Shown: in pieces, positions 8,017 to 14,892 of the stretch
How the letters are laid out: every line of letters starts with the position of its first letter
Position numbering within the stretch: position 1 is the stretch's first letter
Source of the DNA: Actinomadura sp. J1-007
GTDB taxonomy: Bacteria; Actinomycetota; Actinomycetes; Streptosporangiales; Streptosporangiaceae
DNA length: 64,000 nt
Direction of reading: 5' to 3'
Assembly (NCBI RefSeq): GCF_009793335.1
Contig: NZ_WING01000002.1
Location: 1,302,001 to 1,366,000 of the forward strand
Translations under genes and position numbers: made by a program
Notes under the pieces: model-generated
What the model saw: only the letters and a program-made list of their open reading frames with translations
The model's database searches: none
Told to the model about the DNA's origin: nothing

Positions 8017-8541
8017 GTGAAAACTCAGGACATGGCGAAGAATCCTGCTCTCTGGCTGGACGCCGCGAAGTTCGTGCCCGGCTGGTTGGCGTTCGGCGCT
8101 ACGACGTTTGCTGGCGTGCGCAAGTGGAGGCACAGACACCGGCTGCTCGCGATGGGGCCCAACGAAGACATTCGCGAGGTCCTGTACACCGCGAAGCGTC
8201 TGATCACCGACATCATCATCCAGGGACGACGCCAGGATTGGTTCCGCGAACCTGAGCAGAGGGACCTGCCGATGCGACTCGACGACTGCTTCCAGCGGGT
8301 CTCGGACGGAGAACTTCGAAGGCACCTTATGTTCCTCGCGGCCGCCTGGTCGGCGCTGGCGGCCGTTCCGTCCCAGCTCCCGATGGTCACGTATGGCGGC
8401 ACGGGCATCACAGAGCCGATCGAAGGGCCAGAGCTTGAGGCCATGCGACGGCAGAAGCGCAACGCCCCGACGGCGCTCGGAGCAGCGGATGATGCACTTG
8501 CTCGTCTAAACGCCCTGGAGCGGAAGGCGACTGGACGGTGA
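8017..8541 (+). CDS. Plus-strand prophage cargo gene of unknown function
   Basis: This gene runs against the late operon. GTG 8017 follows AAGGGG at 6-bp spacing, giving 174 residues; an earlier GTG at 7999 lacks a ribosome site. A fairly hydrophobic stretch (about residues 9-27, 'LWLDAAKFVPGWLAFG') precedes a basic patch RKWRHRHR, which suggests a membrane-anchored or membrane-associated protein. The rest is soluble-looking and contains AT-richer codons than its neighbours. No family recognised. Convergent with, and overlapping by 36 bp, the PrimPol gene. A lysogenic conversion or exclusion role is only a guess from orientation. Confidence 0.65.
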   Translation: MKTQDMAKNPALWLDAAKFVPGWLAFGATTFAGVRKWRHRHRLLAMGPNEDIREVLYTAKRLITDIIIQGRRQDWFREPEQRDLPMRLDDCFQRVSDGELRRHLMFLAAAWSALAAVPSQLPMVTYGGTGITEPIEGPELEAMRRQKRNAPTALGAADDALARLNALERKATGR

Positions 8542-9129
8542 CGGCAGAAGGAAACCGATCACCTCGGTCAGGTCGCCGAACTGAGCGACGGCGCGGCCGT
8601 ACGGGCGGCCGGTCACGGTGATGTACCGGCCCGAGCCGTACACCTCGACGCCGCCGCCGGGCCGTGGCAGCTTGCGGCCGCCCGCGACGTCGGCGCGGCC
8701 CCAGATGTGCAGCCCGTCGCCGGACGGGCTGACCTCTACCCAGGTGCGCGGTATGCGCGCCAGGATGGCGGCCGCCCACGGCAGCGGTGCGCCGTCGGCG
8801 TCCAGGGCGTGGTCCAGATCGATGCACACCACGTCGTCGTCGGGGCGCAGCACGCAGCCGATCCCGGCCCCGGCGGTGGATCGGCGGACGGCGTCGTAGC
8901 TGTCCCAGGTGCCCGGGTCGGTGGACGACGCCGCCTCGCCCGCGCAGGTCAGCGGGACCTTGCTGGCCGAGCGCCGGACCCAGCGCCGGGCGGTGCGCAG
9001 CTCGGCGGGGACCTGGTGCCGGCGCGCGCGGTGCGCGGCCATCCGGCAGCGCGTCGAGCAGTACCGCGCGTCCGCCCGGGCGAGCAGCGCGAGGCCTTCG
9101 CCGCAGTGCTCGCAGGTCCGATCCGTCAT
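8506..9129 (-). CDS. PrimPol-type (archaeo-eukaryotic primase) domain protein with zinc knuckle
   Basis: Starting at ATG 9129-9127 the protein has 207 residues. Cys6, Cys9, Cys24 and Cys28 form a zinc knuckle. The remainder matches the N-terminal bifunctional primase/polymerase fold: 'VVCIDLDHALD' near residues 100-110 gives the acidic metal ligands, and 'WVEVSPSGDGLHIWG' near 130-144 is the usual PrimPol signature with its His. It may prime phage DNA synthesis. It is a single-domain version without a helicase, so it must work with host or other phage proteins. Its end overlaps the convergent gene at 8017-8541. Confidence 0.8.
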   Translation of the reverse strand: MTDRTCEHCGEGLALLARADARYCSTRCRMAAHRARRHQVPAELRTARRWVRRSASKVPLTCAGEAASSTDPGTWDSYDAVRRSTAGAGIGCVLRPDDDVVCIDLDHALDADGAPLPWAAAILARIPRTWVEVSPSGDGLHIWGRADVAGGRKLPRPGGGVEVYGSGRYITVTGRPYGRAVAQFGDLTEVIGFLLPSPSSRLPLQGV

Positions 9130-9135
9130 GCCCAC

Positions 9136-9141
9136 AGTCTA
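9136..9141 (-). promoter_or_regulatory. -10 box (TAGACT) for a likely leaderless PrimPol transcript
   Basis: On the minus strand TAGACT is followed by 6 bases and then the ATG of the PrimPol gene. This is the spacing of a -10 hexamer to a transcript that begins at the start codon, a common arrangement in actinomycetes. No Shine-Dalgarno sequence is visible. No good -35 box is seen. Inferred, not proven. Confidence 0.4.
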
Positions 9142-9350
9142 CCGCCCTGTTACGGCTACGGGCCGTTGACCTGCATAGACGTGCGTGGCCGGGTGAGGTC
9201 AGGCGGTGAGACGGCCTGTGCCGTCCGGGGGGCGCCGCCACCCTCACCCGAGTGTGGCCGTCCGGCAGCGTCGCGCTCAGCGCCGTCCAGGCCCCAGCCT
9301 CCCAGACCCGTACGCGACGTCAGCGCCAGCATTCTCCCGGTGGAGATCAC

Positions 9351-9379
9351 CCCCGGGAGGGGGTACCCCCCACCCGGGG
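9351..9379. other. Nested palindrome around a KpnI-like core
   Basis: CCCCGGG at 9351-9357 pairs with CCCGGGG at 9373-9379, enclosing the perfect palindrome GGGGGTACCCCC at 9359-9370. It lies in the non-coding stretch 9143-9383 between the 52-aa gene and PrimPol. It could form a strong hairpin (terminator for the genes coming from the right, given leftward transcription) or be a protein site. No T run follows. Confidence 0.45.
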
Positions 9380-9383
9380 ACGA

Positions 9384-9542
9384 TCACTCACGAGGATCGG
9401 GCTCGGACCGATCACGTGGCCCGGTGAGCTCGTGGTGAACGATGACCCACCTGGTTCCGCTGTCGCCGATCGTGGCCTGCTCGACCGGTCGGCACGGACA
9501 GGCCATCGCCGTCTGGTGCTGCAGGCGCTCGCCCTCAGGCAT
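9384..9542 (-). CDS. Small phage protein (52 aa)
   Basis: The start at ATG 9542-9540 overlaps the preceding stop by 8 bp. The product (start MPEGERLQHQTAMACPCRP) has a Cys-Pro-Cys motif, then 'WVIVHHELTG'. Short proteins pairing a CxC motif with a 'VVHH' strand recur in actinomycete phages and genomic islands; function unknown. A longer start at 9572 is possible. The coupling by overlap suggests it is translated with the gene before it. Confidence 0.5.
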   Translation of the reverse strand: MPEGERLQHQTAMACPCRPVEQATIGDSGTRWVIVHHELTGPRDRSEPDPRE

Positions 9543-9783
9543 CACGTGCGTGCTCACTGCTCGGGTCCTCATCGATCCACACGATCCGGCTCGCGCCATA
9601 GTGGGTGTGCACGTGCTCGGCCGAGACCATGCCGCGGTCCCAGAACACTAGCGAGGGATGCTCGCCGCGCCACCGCAGCGAGGCGGTGCCGTCGGGCCAC
9701 AGCACGCCGTCGGCCACGTGCCCGAGGCCGGAGATCCCGGTGACGTCGTGGTCGCGCTGCAGGATGAACCGGCGGGGCCGCAT
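9535..9783 (-). CDS. Hypothetical phage protein (82 aa)
   Basis: The ATG at 9783-9781 overlaps the TAA of the gene before by one base. The 82-residue product is beta-rich: 'GVLWPDGTASLRWRGEHPS', then 'DRGMVSAEHVHTHYGAS'. This 'DGTxxLRWxGxxxS' pattern occurs in many small actinophage and actinomycete proteins of unknown function. Part of the early-middle operon. Confidence 0.65.
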   Translation of the reverse strand: MRPRRFILQRDHDVTGISGLGHVADGVLWPDGTASLRWRGEHPSLVFWDRGMVSAEHVHTHYGASRIVWIDEDPSSEHARDA

Positions 9784-10319
9784 TAGTCGACCTCGACCCG
9801 CAGCGGGGTGATCAGCACCGCGACCGCGCCGCACTGGCCGGCGAACCGGGCCAGCTGCTCGGCGTGCTGGACCTCGGCAGCGGGGACGCCGGACAGCACC
9901 AGCGCGAACGGGTAGTGCGTTCCTTGCGCGTCCTCGCGCTCGGGCAGGTACAGCACCTGCAGCTTGGCCGCGCCGCCGGTCACCATTTCGGCGGTGGCGT
10001 CGTCCATCGTGTCGGGTGGTGCGGCGGCCTCGTCGGTGGCCTCGTGCTCCTCGTCCGGCTCCTGGGTCGCCGAGCGCAGCTGGTCGATCAGGCGCTGCTG
10101 CGTCTGGCGCTTGCGCTCGGCCTGTTCGGCGGCGCGCTCACGGTGGACGGCGGCGGCCTTGCCGAACGCGTCGGCGGGCTCGGCGTCTCCGACCTGGATG
10201 CTGTCGACGGTGTGGGTGCCGTTCACGGTGCCGATGTGGGTCATGACGTTGCCGATCGGAGTGAACAGCGGGATCGAGACGTCCAGGTCGGTCAGCGCGA
10301 GGGTGGGCTGGTCGGGCAT
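9783..10319 (-). CDS. Hypothetical phage protein (178 aa)
   Basis: An acidic N-terminal strand region (MPDQPTLALTDLDVSIP), a charged coiled-coil stretch at about residues 55-95 ('HRERAAEQAERKRQTQQR'), and a folded C-terminal part rich in Val/Leu ('KLQVLYLPEREDAQG'). I recognise no family. It is followed without gap by the 82-aa gene and preceded by the HNH gene 42 bp away, so it belongs to the same transcript. Confidence 0.65.
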   Translation of the reverse strand: MPDQPTLALTDLDVSIPLFTPIGNVMTHIGTVNGTHTVDSIQVGDAEPADAFGKAAAVHRERAAEQAERKRQTQQRLIDQLRSATQEPDEEHEATDEAAAPPDTMDDATAEMVTGGAAKLQVLYLPEREDAQGTHYPFALVLSGVPAAEVQHAEQLARFAGQCGAVAVLITPLRVEVD

Positions 10320-10361
10320 GGTGTGGCGTCCTTCCGATGGGGTGGGCGGTGTCGCGGCCGG

Positions 10362-10661
10362 TCACAGGAGGCCGGGGTGGCGTTCGGGTGGGCGGCGCCG
10401 GGAGTAGCGGGTGCGGGCGTCGTTGCCCTCGGCCGAGCTCTTCTTGCCGTGGCACCAGGTGCAGGCGGCTTGCAGGTTGGTGTCGCGGTGGTCGTCGCCG
10501 CGGCGGATGTGGTCGACCTCGGTGGCGTGGACGGTGCAGCCCGGCAGGCCGATGAGGCAGCGGCGGCCGTCGCGGGCCAGGATGCGCGGCACGATCTCGG
10601 TGGACCAGTTGGCGGGCAGCCGGTCACGGCGGGTGGAGCCTTCCCAGGCGATGAACGTCAC
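10362..10661 (-). CDS. HNH endonuclease
   Basis: The 99-residue protein, starting at GTG 10661, has the HNH beta-beta-alpha-metal fold: 'RDGRRCLIGLPGC' with Cys pair, 'ATEVDHIRRGDDH' with the catalytic His, and 'DTNLQAACTWCHGKKS' with Asn, second Cys pair and final His. In phages such free HNH proteins commonly assist terminase in cutting packaging substrates, though usually placed beside terS or terL; here it lies 2.7 kb upstream of terS. Complete motif, so probably active. Confidence 0.88.
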   Translation of the reverse strand: MTFIAWEGSTRRDRLPANWSTEIVPRILARDGRRCLIGLPGCTVHATEVDHIRRGDDHRDTNLQAACTWCHGKKSSAEGNDARTRYSRRRPPERHPGLL

Positions 10662-10755
10662 CGCCTCGGGGTGGCCGGGTCCGGCCGGGGTGGGCGTTTC
10701 AAGGTGGGACTGGGGCCGGGAGGTGTCAGATGGTCTCCCGAACTGGGAGGTTCAT

Positions 10756-11313
10756 GTGCGTTTGAGGTTGGTCTGGGGCTCGGTGGCCCTGGTGGTGTTG
10801 GCCGCGGGCTGCGGGGGTGGAGGCAGCGACGACCGCGACGGTCCGGAGGCTGGCGCGGGCGAGACATCGGCGCCGCCTGCCGCGGCTTCGGCGCCGGCGG
10901 CGTTGCGGGTCGGGCAACCGCATCGGTACGCCGACGGACTGCAGATCACGGTCACACGGCTGCGGGTGGCCAAGCGGGCCCAGCTCGACCCGACGGCGTA
11001 CGACAAGCCGGCGAGTTGGAAAGGGGTCCTGGTCGACGTCACTGCGACGAACGGGTCGTCGGCCACGGTGAAGCTGGACCGGCCCGTCACGGTCACCGCG
11101 GGCCCGAACGATGCCGAGGGCACGCTGGCGTCCTATGACGGACCGGGCTCGGTGAGCGGAGCGTCGTTCCTAGGCGATGCTCCGCTGCTGGCCGGACGGA
11201 CCCGCAAGCTGACGGCGGGGGTCGTGGTGGAGTCGCCGCAGAACGTCACCCTGACGTTCGGGGCGGACGGTGGCGACCAGCCGGACGTGACGGTCGTGGG
11301 CAACGCGTCCTAG
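10756..11313 (+). CDS. Prophage-encoded lipoprotein (cargo)
   Basis: GTG 10756 follows GGGAGG at 5-bp spacing. The 185-residue product has a signal sequence ending in the lipobox LAAGC (Cys19), a Gly/Ser/Asp/Ala linker, and an exported beta-sandwich-like domain: 'HRYADGLQITVTRLRVAK', 'GVLVDVTATNGSSATVKL', like DUF4352/telokin-type lipoproteins. It is on the plus strand, against the phage operon, so it has its own promoter and is probably expressed in the lysogen. Phage lipoproteins can block superinfection (for example Ltp of phage TP-J34), but that role here is only inferred. Confidence 0.75.
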   Translation: MRLRLVWGSVALVVLAAGCGGGGSDDRDGPEAGAGETSAPPAAASAPAALRVGQPHRYADGLQITVTRLRVAKRAQLDPTAYDKPASWKGVLVDVTATNGSSATVKLDRPVTVTAGPNDAEGTLASYDGPGSVSGASFLGDAPLLAGRTRKLTAGVVVESPQNVTLTFGADGGDQPDVTVVGNAS

Positions 11314-11385
11314 GAGGCTGGGTGCAGATCTCCAGCTGAGCACACAGTAGCGTTCGGGCTGGTCACTGTCACGCACAGGCGGGGG

Positions 11386-12147
11386 TCAGGCGGTGGTGAC
11401 CTCCTGGCCCTCGCGCGTCACCCGCACCCGCAGCCGTCGACCGTCTCGGGGGATCTTCCGCAGCTCGTCCTGCTGCAGCCGCTGGCCGCGCATCGGCATG
11501 AACCACGCCTCGTGGTCCACCGACTCACCGGCCGCGGTCCCGTCGGCGACGGTCAGCACGAGCAGGGCGCCGCCGCCGTGCTCTCCGGTATAGGGCGCGA
11601 CGATCAGCGCGCCCTGCGCGGCCTGCTCGACCCAGGCGTAGGGGATCGTGTGCGCCGCGGCGGTGGCGATGATCCGGTGGAACGGGCCGTGTCCGGGTGC
11701 TCCGCGCTCGCCGTCGCCGGTCACGACCGTCACCCGGTCGGCGAACCCGGCGCGGGCCAGGTTCGCGCGGGCCAGCTCGGCGATCCCCGCGTCGATCTCC
11801 ACCGACACCACTTCGGCGCCCGCGTCGGCGAGGACGGCGGCGTTCCAGCCGGTGCCGGCACCGATCTCCAGCACCCGCATCCCGGGCTCCAGGTCGAGCA
11901 CGCCCAGCATCCGGTCCATCAGCCACGGCGCCGTGGAGGACGACGTCGGCCAGGGGTGGCCCCACTTGCCGGGCTGCCCGTCCTCGACCTGGATGGTGAC
12001 CGGGTCGTCGGAGGCGACGATCTTCTCCCACAGGTCCGGATCGTCGGCTCGGTCGAGCGGCACCTGCGGTTCCCCGGGCTCGGCCTGATGCCAGATCCGG
12101 TCCGGGATGAACAGCCGCCGATCCACCCGATTCACCTGGCGCATCAT
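11386..12147 (-). CDS. PCMT-like SAM-dependent methyltransferase
   Basis: The start ATG 12147 overlaps the TGA of a 41-aa zinc-finger gene by 4 bp. The 253-residue product has the protein-L-isoaspartate methyltransferase layout: 'TSSSTAPWLMDRMLGVLDL', then motif I 'MRVLEIGAGTGWNAAVLA' with the SAM-binding glycines, motif post I 'EVVSVEIDAGIAELAR', and 'VTVVTGDGERGAP'. PCMTs repair isoaspartate, but in mobile elements relatives of this type may modify other targets. The family's 'TQPYxVA' substrate site is not obvious. A longer start at 12177 is possible. Confidence 0.75.
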   Translation of the reverse strand: MMRQVNRVDRRLFIPDRIWHQAEPGEPQVPLDRADDPDLWEKIVASDDPVTIQVEDGQPGKWGHPWPTSSSTAPWLMDRMLGVLDLEPGMRVLEIGAGTGWNAAVLADAGAEVVSVEIDAGIAELARANLARAGFADRVTVVTGDGERGAPGHGPFHRIIATAAAHTIPYAWVEQAAQGALIVAPYTGEHGGGALLVLTVADGTAAGESVDHEAWFMPMRGQRLQQDELRKIPRDGRRLRVRVTREGQEVTTA

Positions 12148-12269
12148 GCCTTCCCGCTGCCGCCGCACACCCCGCATCGAACCATGACTTCCTTACCGTC
12201 GTTCTGCTCGGGTACCTGTCCGCTGCCGCCGCACACCGGACAGGATGCGGGCTTGCCGTGCTTCCCCAT
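12144..12269 (-). CDS. Mini zinc-finger protein (41 aa, twin CxxCGGSG)
   Basis: A 41-codon gene from ATG 12269 to TGA 12144. It contains two knuckles of the DnaJ zinc-finger type: CPVCGGSG at about residues 10-17 and CGVCGGSG at about 32-39, spaced by a short polar loop (four Cys in all, one zinc site). Its TGA overlaps the ATG of the methyltransferase gene, so the two are probably translated together. Such mini zinc fingers are frequent in actinobacterial mobile elements. Function unknown; it may be a partner of the methyltransferase. Confidence 0.7.
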   Translation of the reverse strand: MGKHGKPASCPVCGGSGQVPEQNDGKEVMVRCGVCGGSGKA

Positions 12270-12329
12270 GCGCTGAGCCTCGCGCGCGCCTCGGGGCCTG
12301 ATCAAGGCAGGGTTTCGTCACCATCTGAG

Positions 12330-13223
12330 TTAACCGGCCTCGGGCTCAGTTCGGGTGTTGCGCCGCGCGGCCTGGCGGGTGAGGACGTCCACCACGTCGC
12401 CGAGGCGGTACAGCGGGACGGTGCGGCCGCCGGTGGTGCGGTGGGTGCGGGGCAGCAGTAGCCCGCGGTGGGCGTATCCGCGGATCGCTTCGGGGGTGAC
12501 GGGCTGGCCGAGGCGGGTGATGGCGCGGGAGATGTCGGTGGCCGAGGCCAGGACGTCCTCGGCGGCGCGCAGCAGCCACGCGCGGCGCGCCTCCACCTCG
12601 TAGACGGCGTGGCAGCCGGGGCAGGGCACGGCGGCCGCGCCGGGCCGGGCGTAAAGGTCCTCGCCGCAGTCGTCGCAGGGCCCGGCGTACAGGCGTTCGG
12701 CGGGCCGGTCGACCACGCGGCGCGCGGCGGCGACGGCGGCGAGGATCTCGTCGTACGCCTGCTGCCCGGCGGCGTGGTGGCGGAGCCAGCCGACCCGCGG
12801 CCGCAGCCACGTCGCCAGGCCCGTCAGCGTGACCGGCGGCGGCTCGGGCGGGCGGCTGGCGCGGATCATCCGGCAGGAGGGATGCGCGCACCGTGCGCGG
12901 CGGCCGCAGACCGGGCCGGGCAGGCCGGGGCGGCGGGGGCCGGTCGTCTCGCGCGCGATGACGGCGGCCCAGCGGGCGAGGGCGCGGTGCAGGGTGGTGG
13001 CGGCGTCGCCGGCGCGCTCGTCGTAGGGCAACGGCACCTGCGCCGAGCGGGGGCCGCCGCGGTCGCCGAGGCGGGCCTGGCGGGTGGTGGCGAGTTCCAA
13101 GTCCCAGGCCAGGCCGTGGTGGACACTGATCTGCGCGATCGCCTCGTCCAGCCGGTAAGCGCAGGATGCACAGAAAGTAGCGTCTCGGGCGGGTTGTCCG
13201 CAGGCGCACCTGGGTTCGTTCAT
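12330..13223 (-). CDS. Zinc-finger protein with C-terminal MerR-like HTH
   Basis: ATG 13223 follows GGGAGG at 5 bp. The 297-residue product has an N-terminal knuckle (Cys6, Cys8, Cys17, Cys20), a central helical region, a CPGC zinc ribbon with upstream 'CDDCGEDLY' near residues 195-225, and a C-terminal winged helix: 'SRAITRLGQPVTPEAIRGY' followed by 'VPLYRLGDVVDVL'. This is a known actinophage architecture, annotated as HTH DNA-binding protein. It may regulate middle or late transcription. No target site identified. Confidence 0.65.
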   Translation of the reverse strand: MNEPRCACGQPARDATFCASCAYRLDEAIAQISVHHGLAWDLELATTRQARLGDRGGPRSAQVPLPYDERAGDAATTLHRALARWAAVIARETTGPRRPGLPGPVCGRRARCAHPSCRMIRASRPPEPPPVTLTGLATWLRPRVGWLRHHAAGQQAYDEILAAVAAARRVVDRPAERLYAGPCDDCGEDLYARPGAAAVPCPGCHAVYEVEARRAWLLRAAEDVLASATDISRAITRLGQPVTPEAIRGYAHRGLLLPRTHRTTGGRTVPLYRLGDVVDVLTRQAARRNTRTEPEAG

Positions 13224-13288
13224 AGCGCCTCCCGCCGTCCTGTCTTCGCCTGTCTGTGCAGGGTATGCGGCGAATCGCTCGAAGAGCG

Positions 13289-13639
13289 TCAGGCGGGCCG
13301 TGCGGTGTGGGTCGTGTCGGCGCCGGTGGCCCGAAGGTAGCGCAGCGTGCTCGGCGGGAGGGTGAGGCCGCGGCGGCGCGCCTGCCGGGCGAGGTGGTTG
13401 GTGAGGGCGGCGGCCGCGTCCAGGTGCTGGGGCAGCAGCCGGTCGGGCAGGCCGTCCAGCGCCCGCTGCGCCGCGGTGGGGTTGCGGGCGATCAGGTGCC
13501 CGAGCGCCGCCTGGCTCGCGGTCGCGTAGGAGGTGGAGGCGAGGTTGGTCGCCAGGCGGTCCAGGTCGGTCAGCAGGTCGGTCAGCAGCGCGGCGTCCGG
13601 ACGGTCCGGGGCGTGCGGGGGTGGCGGGGTGCCCGTCAT
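13289..13639 (-). CDS. Hypothetical phage protein (116 aa)
   Basis: A helical Ala/Leu/Asp-rich protein (MTGTPPPPHAPDRPD start; 'LLTDLLTDLDRLATNLAS'; 'PTAAQRALDGLPDRLLPQ'). No family recognised; the all-alpha make-up suggests a small structural or protein-binding factor. Between the zinc/MerR protein and a 118-aa gene in the same operon, 65 bp and 43 bp away. Confidence 0.6.
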   Translation of the reverse strand: MTGTPPPPHAPDRPDAALLTDLLTDLDRLATNLASTSYATASQAALGHLIARNPTAAQRALDGLPDRLLPQHLDAAAALTNHLARQARRRGLTLPPSTLRYLRATGADTTHTARPA

Positions 13640-13682
13640 GATCGTCCACCGTACGCCGCGCCGCTGACCTCACGGCGGCGGC

Positions 13683-14039
13683 CTACGCCGTCTCGGCCGG
13701 GACGCTCAGCGGCGGCCGCGCCTGCTGTTCCAGGGCGGCCACGAGCGTCAGCAGGCCGGGCCAGGCGTCGGCGCGGATGACGGTGTGCGTGGTCACCAGC
13801 GTGGCCGGGCCGGGGGTGATGGTGACCAGCGTCCGGACGTCGGCCAGCGGGGTGGTGGGGACGGCGCGGACGTCGTCCACGGCCTGGCCGAGCTGCTGCA
13901 CCCCGGCGGCGGTGAGGGCGGTGTCGCGGCGGTGCAGGGCGCGCGGGCCGGTCTGGATGCACAGCGCGACGTCGGTCAGCTCGGCCAGCGTCTGGGCGGG
14001 CTCGGCGGGGACGGTGGGCTCGGTCTTGGTCTCGATCAT
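13683..14039 (-). CDS. Hypothetical phage protein (118 aa)
   Basis: ATG 14039 to stop 13683. The product is an alpha/beta protein with 'DVRTLVTITPGPATLVTTH' and 'WPGLLTLVAALEQQ'. No family recognised. It belongs to the run of small early proteins; 61 bp separate it from the membrane-protein gene upstream, including a weakly conserved 'ccgatgggtgggtg' leader also seen near 10335 and 14046. Confidence 0.6.
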   Translation of the reverse strand: MIETKTEPTVPAEPAQTLAELTDVALCIQTGPRALHRRDTALTAAGVQQLGQAVDDVRAVPTTPLADVRTLVTITPGPATLVTTHTVIRADAWPGLLTLVAALEQQARPPLSVPAETA

Positions 14040-14100
14040 GGTGTCTCCGATGGGTGGGTGGGTGCTGCCGGGTCCGGCAGCGGCTGGTAGGCCCCGGGGT

Positions 14101-14343
14101 CTACCAGGGGTCGCGGCGGGGGTCGGGCCGGTACCGGGCGACCGGGCCGTCCTCCTCGTCGTCGCGGGCGGCGGGGGCCCGGCACAGGTAGGCGGCGACC
14201 GCGACGACGGCCAGGGCCAGGGCGAGCGCGAGGACGGCGCGGGCACGGCGGCCGGTGCGCAGGTCGCGTTCCCAACCGGTGAGCGCTGCGTCATGGTCGC
14301 CGGCCTCGACTTGGGCGATGAACTCCGGTGCGTCGTGGGTCAT
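14101..14343 (-). CDS. Single-pass membrane protein (80 aa)
   Basis: ATG 14343 overlaps the TGA of the gene before (ATGA). The product has an acidic N-terminal part, then a basic stop 'RTGRRARAV' and one transmembrane helix at about residues 36-53 (LALALALAVVAVAAYLC), then a charged tail. Topology likely N-in or with the charged tail outside; not determined. Function unknown. Confidence 0.65.
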   Translation of the reverse strand: MTHDAPEFIAQVEAGDHDAALTGWERDLRTGRRARAVLALALALAVVAVAAYLCRAPAARDDEEDGPVARYRPDPRRDPW

Positions 14344-14867
14344 ATCGGGTCCTCGATGTCGGGGTTGCCGGTGCGCATGTCGAGCAGCAGGTCGAATAGG
14401 GCGTTCAGTTCGGTGTCGCCGAGCCCTCCGGCGCGGCGCAGCACGCGGTCGAACAGGGTGTCGGCTTCGCTGGCTTCGGCGGCTGCGAGCCAGGTGCGGC
14501 CCATGGCGCGGGCCTCGCCCGGGTCGAGTTGGCCGCGCATCGACCCCTTGGAGATCAGCACGACGCCGCACTGGCGCTGGGTGCTGCCGGCGGGCAGGAC
14601 CTGGAGGGTCTCCTTGTGGCCGAGGTAGGGCGTGTCTCGTGCGCCGATCATGCTCGTGACCATCTGGGCGGTCTGGCCGCCGGGCAGTCCGATCCGGATC
14701 AGCTCGCCGATCAGTTCGGCGTAGGCGGCGGAGGTGAACAAGTCCTCGGCGGTTTGCCGGACGGCGGCGACGGAGGCGTAGACCTCGTGGGAGCCCCAGA
14801 CCAGACGGCAGGCGGGGCCGAGGTTGCTGGGGTCGCGGGTGGAGTAGATCCACACCGAGTCGGTCAT
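14340..14867 (-). CDS. Hypothetical phage protein (175 aa)
   Basis: ATG 14867 is preceded by AAGGA. The protein begins MTDSVWIYSTRDPSNLGPA and has 'YASVAAVRQTAEDLFTSAAY', 'MVTSMIGARDTPYLGHKE', 'QCGVVLISKGSMRGQLDPGE'. I recognise no family. The balanced composition and conserved-looking motifs indicate a folded enzyme-like or binding protein. It lies directly downstream of the replication-initiator-like gene (25 bp) and may take part in replication. Confidence 0.6.
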   Translation of the reverse strand: MTDSVWIYSTRDPSNLGPACRLVWGSHEVYASVAAVRQTAEDLFTSAAYAELIGELIRIGLPGGQTAQMVTSMIGARDTPYLGHKETLQVLPAGSTQRQCGVVLISKGSMRGQLDPGEARAMGRTWLAAAEASEADTLFDRVLRRAGGLGDTELNALFDLLLDMRTGNPDIEDPI

Positions 14868-14892
14868 GGCATTCCTTGACGGTGGGCGGTGA

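Noticed and set aside
9156..9350. 64-codon minus-strand frame between PrimPol and the 52-aa gene
   Set aside because: No ribosome site, low-complexity translation, and it overlaps the palindrome region; more likely regulatory DNA.
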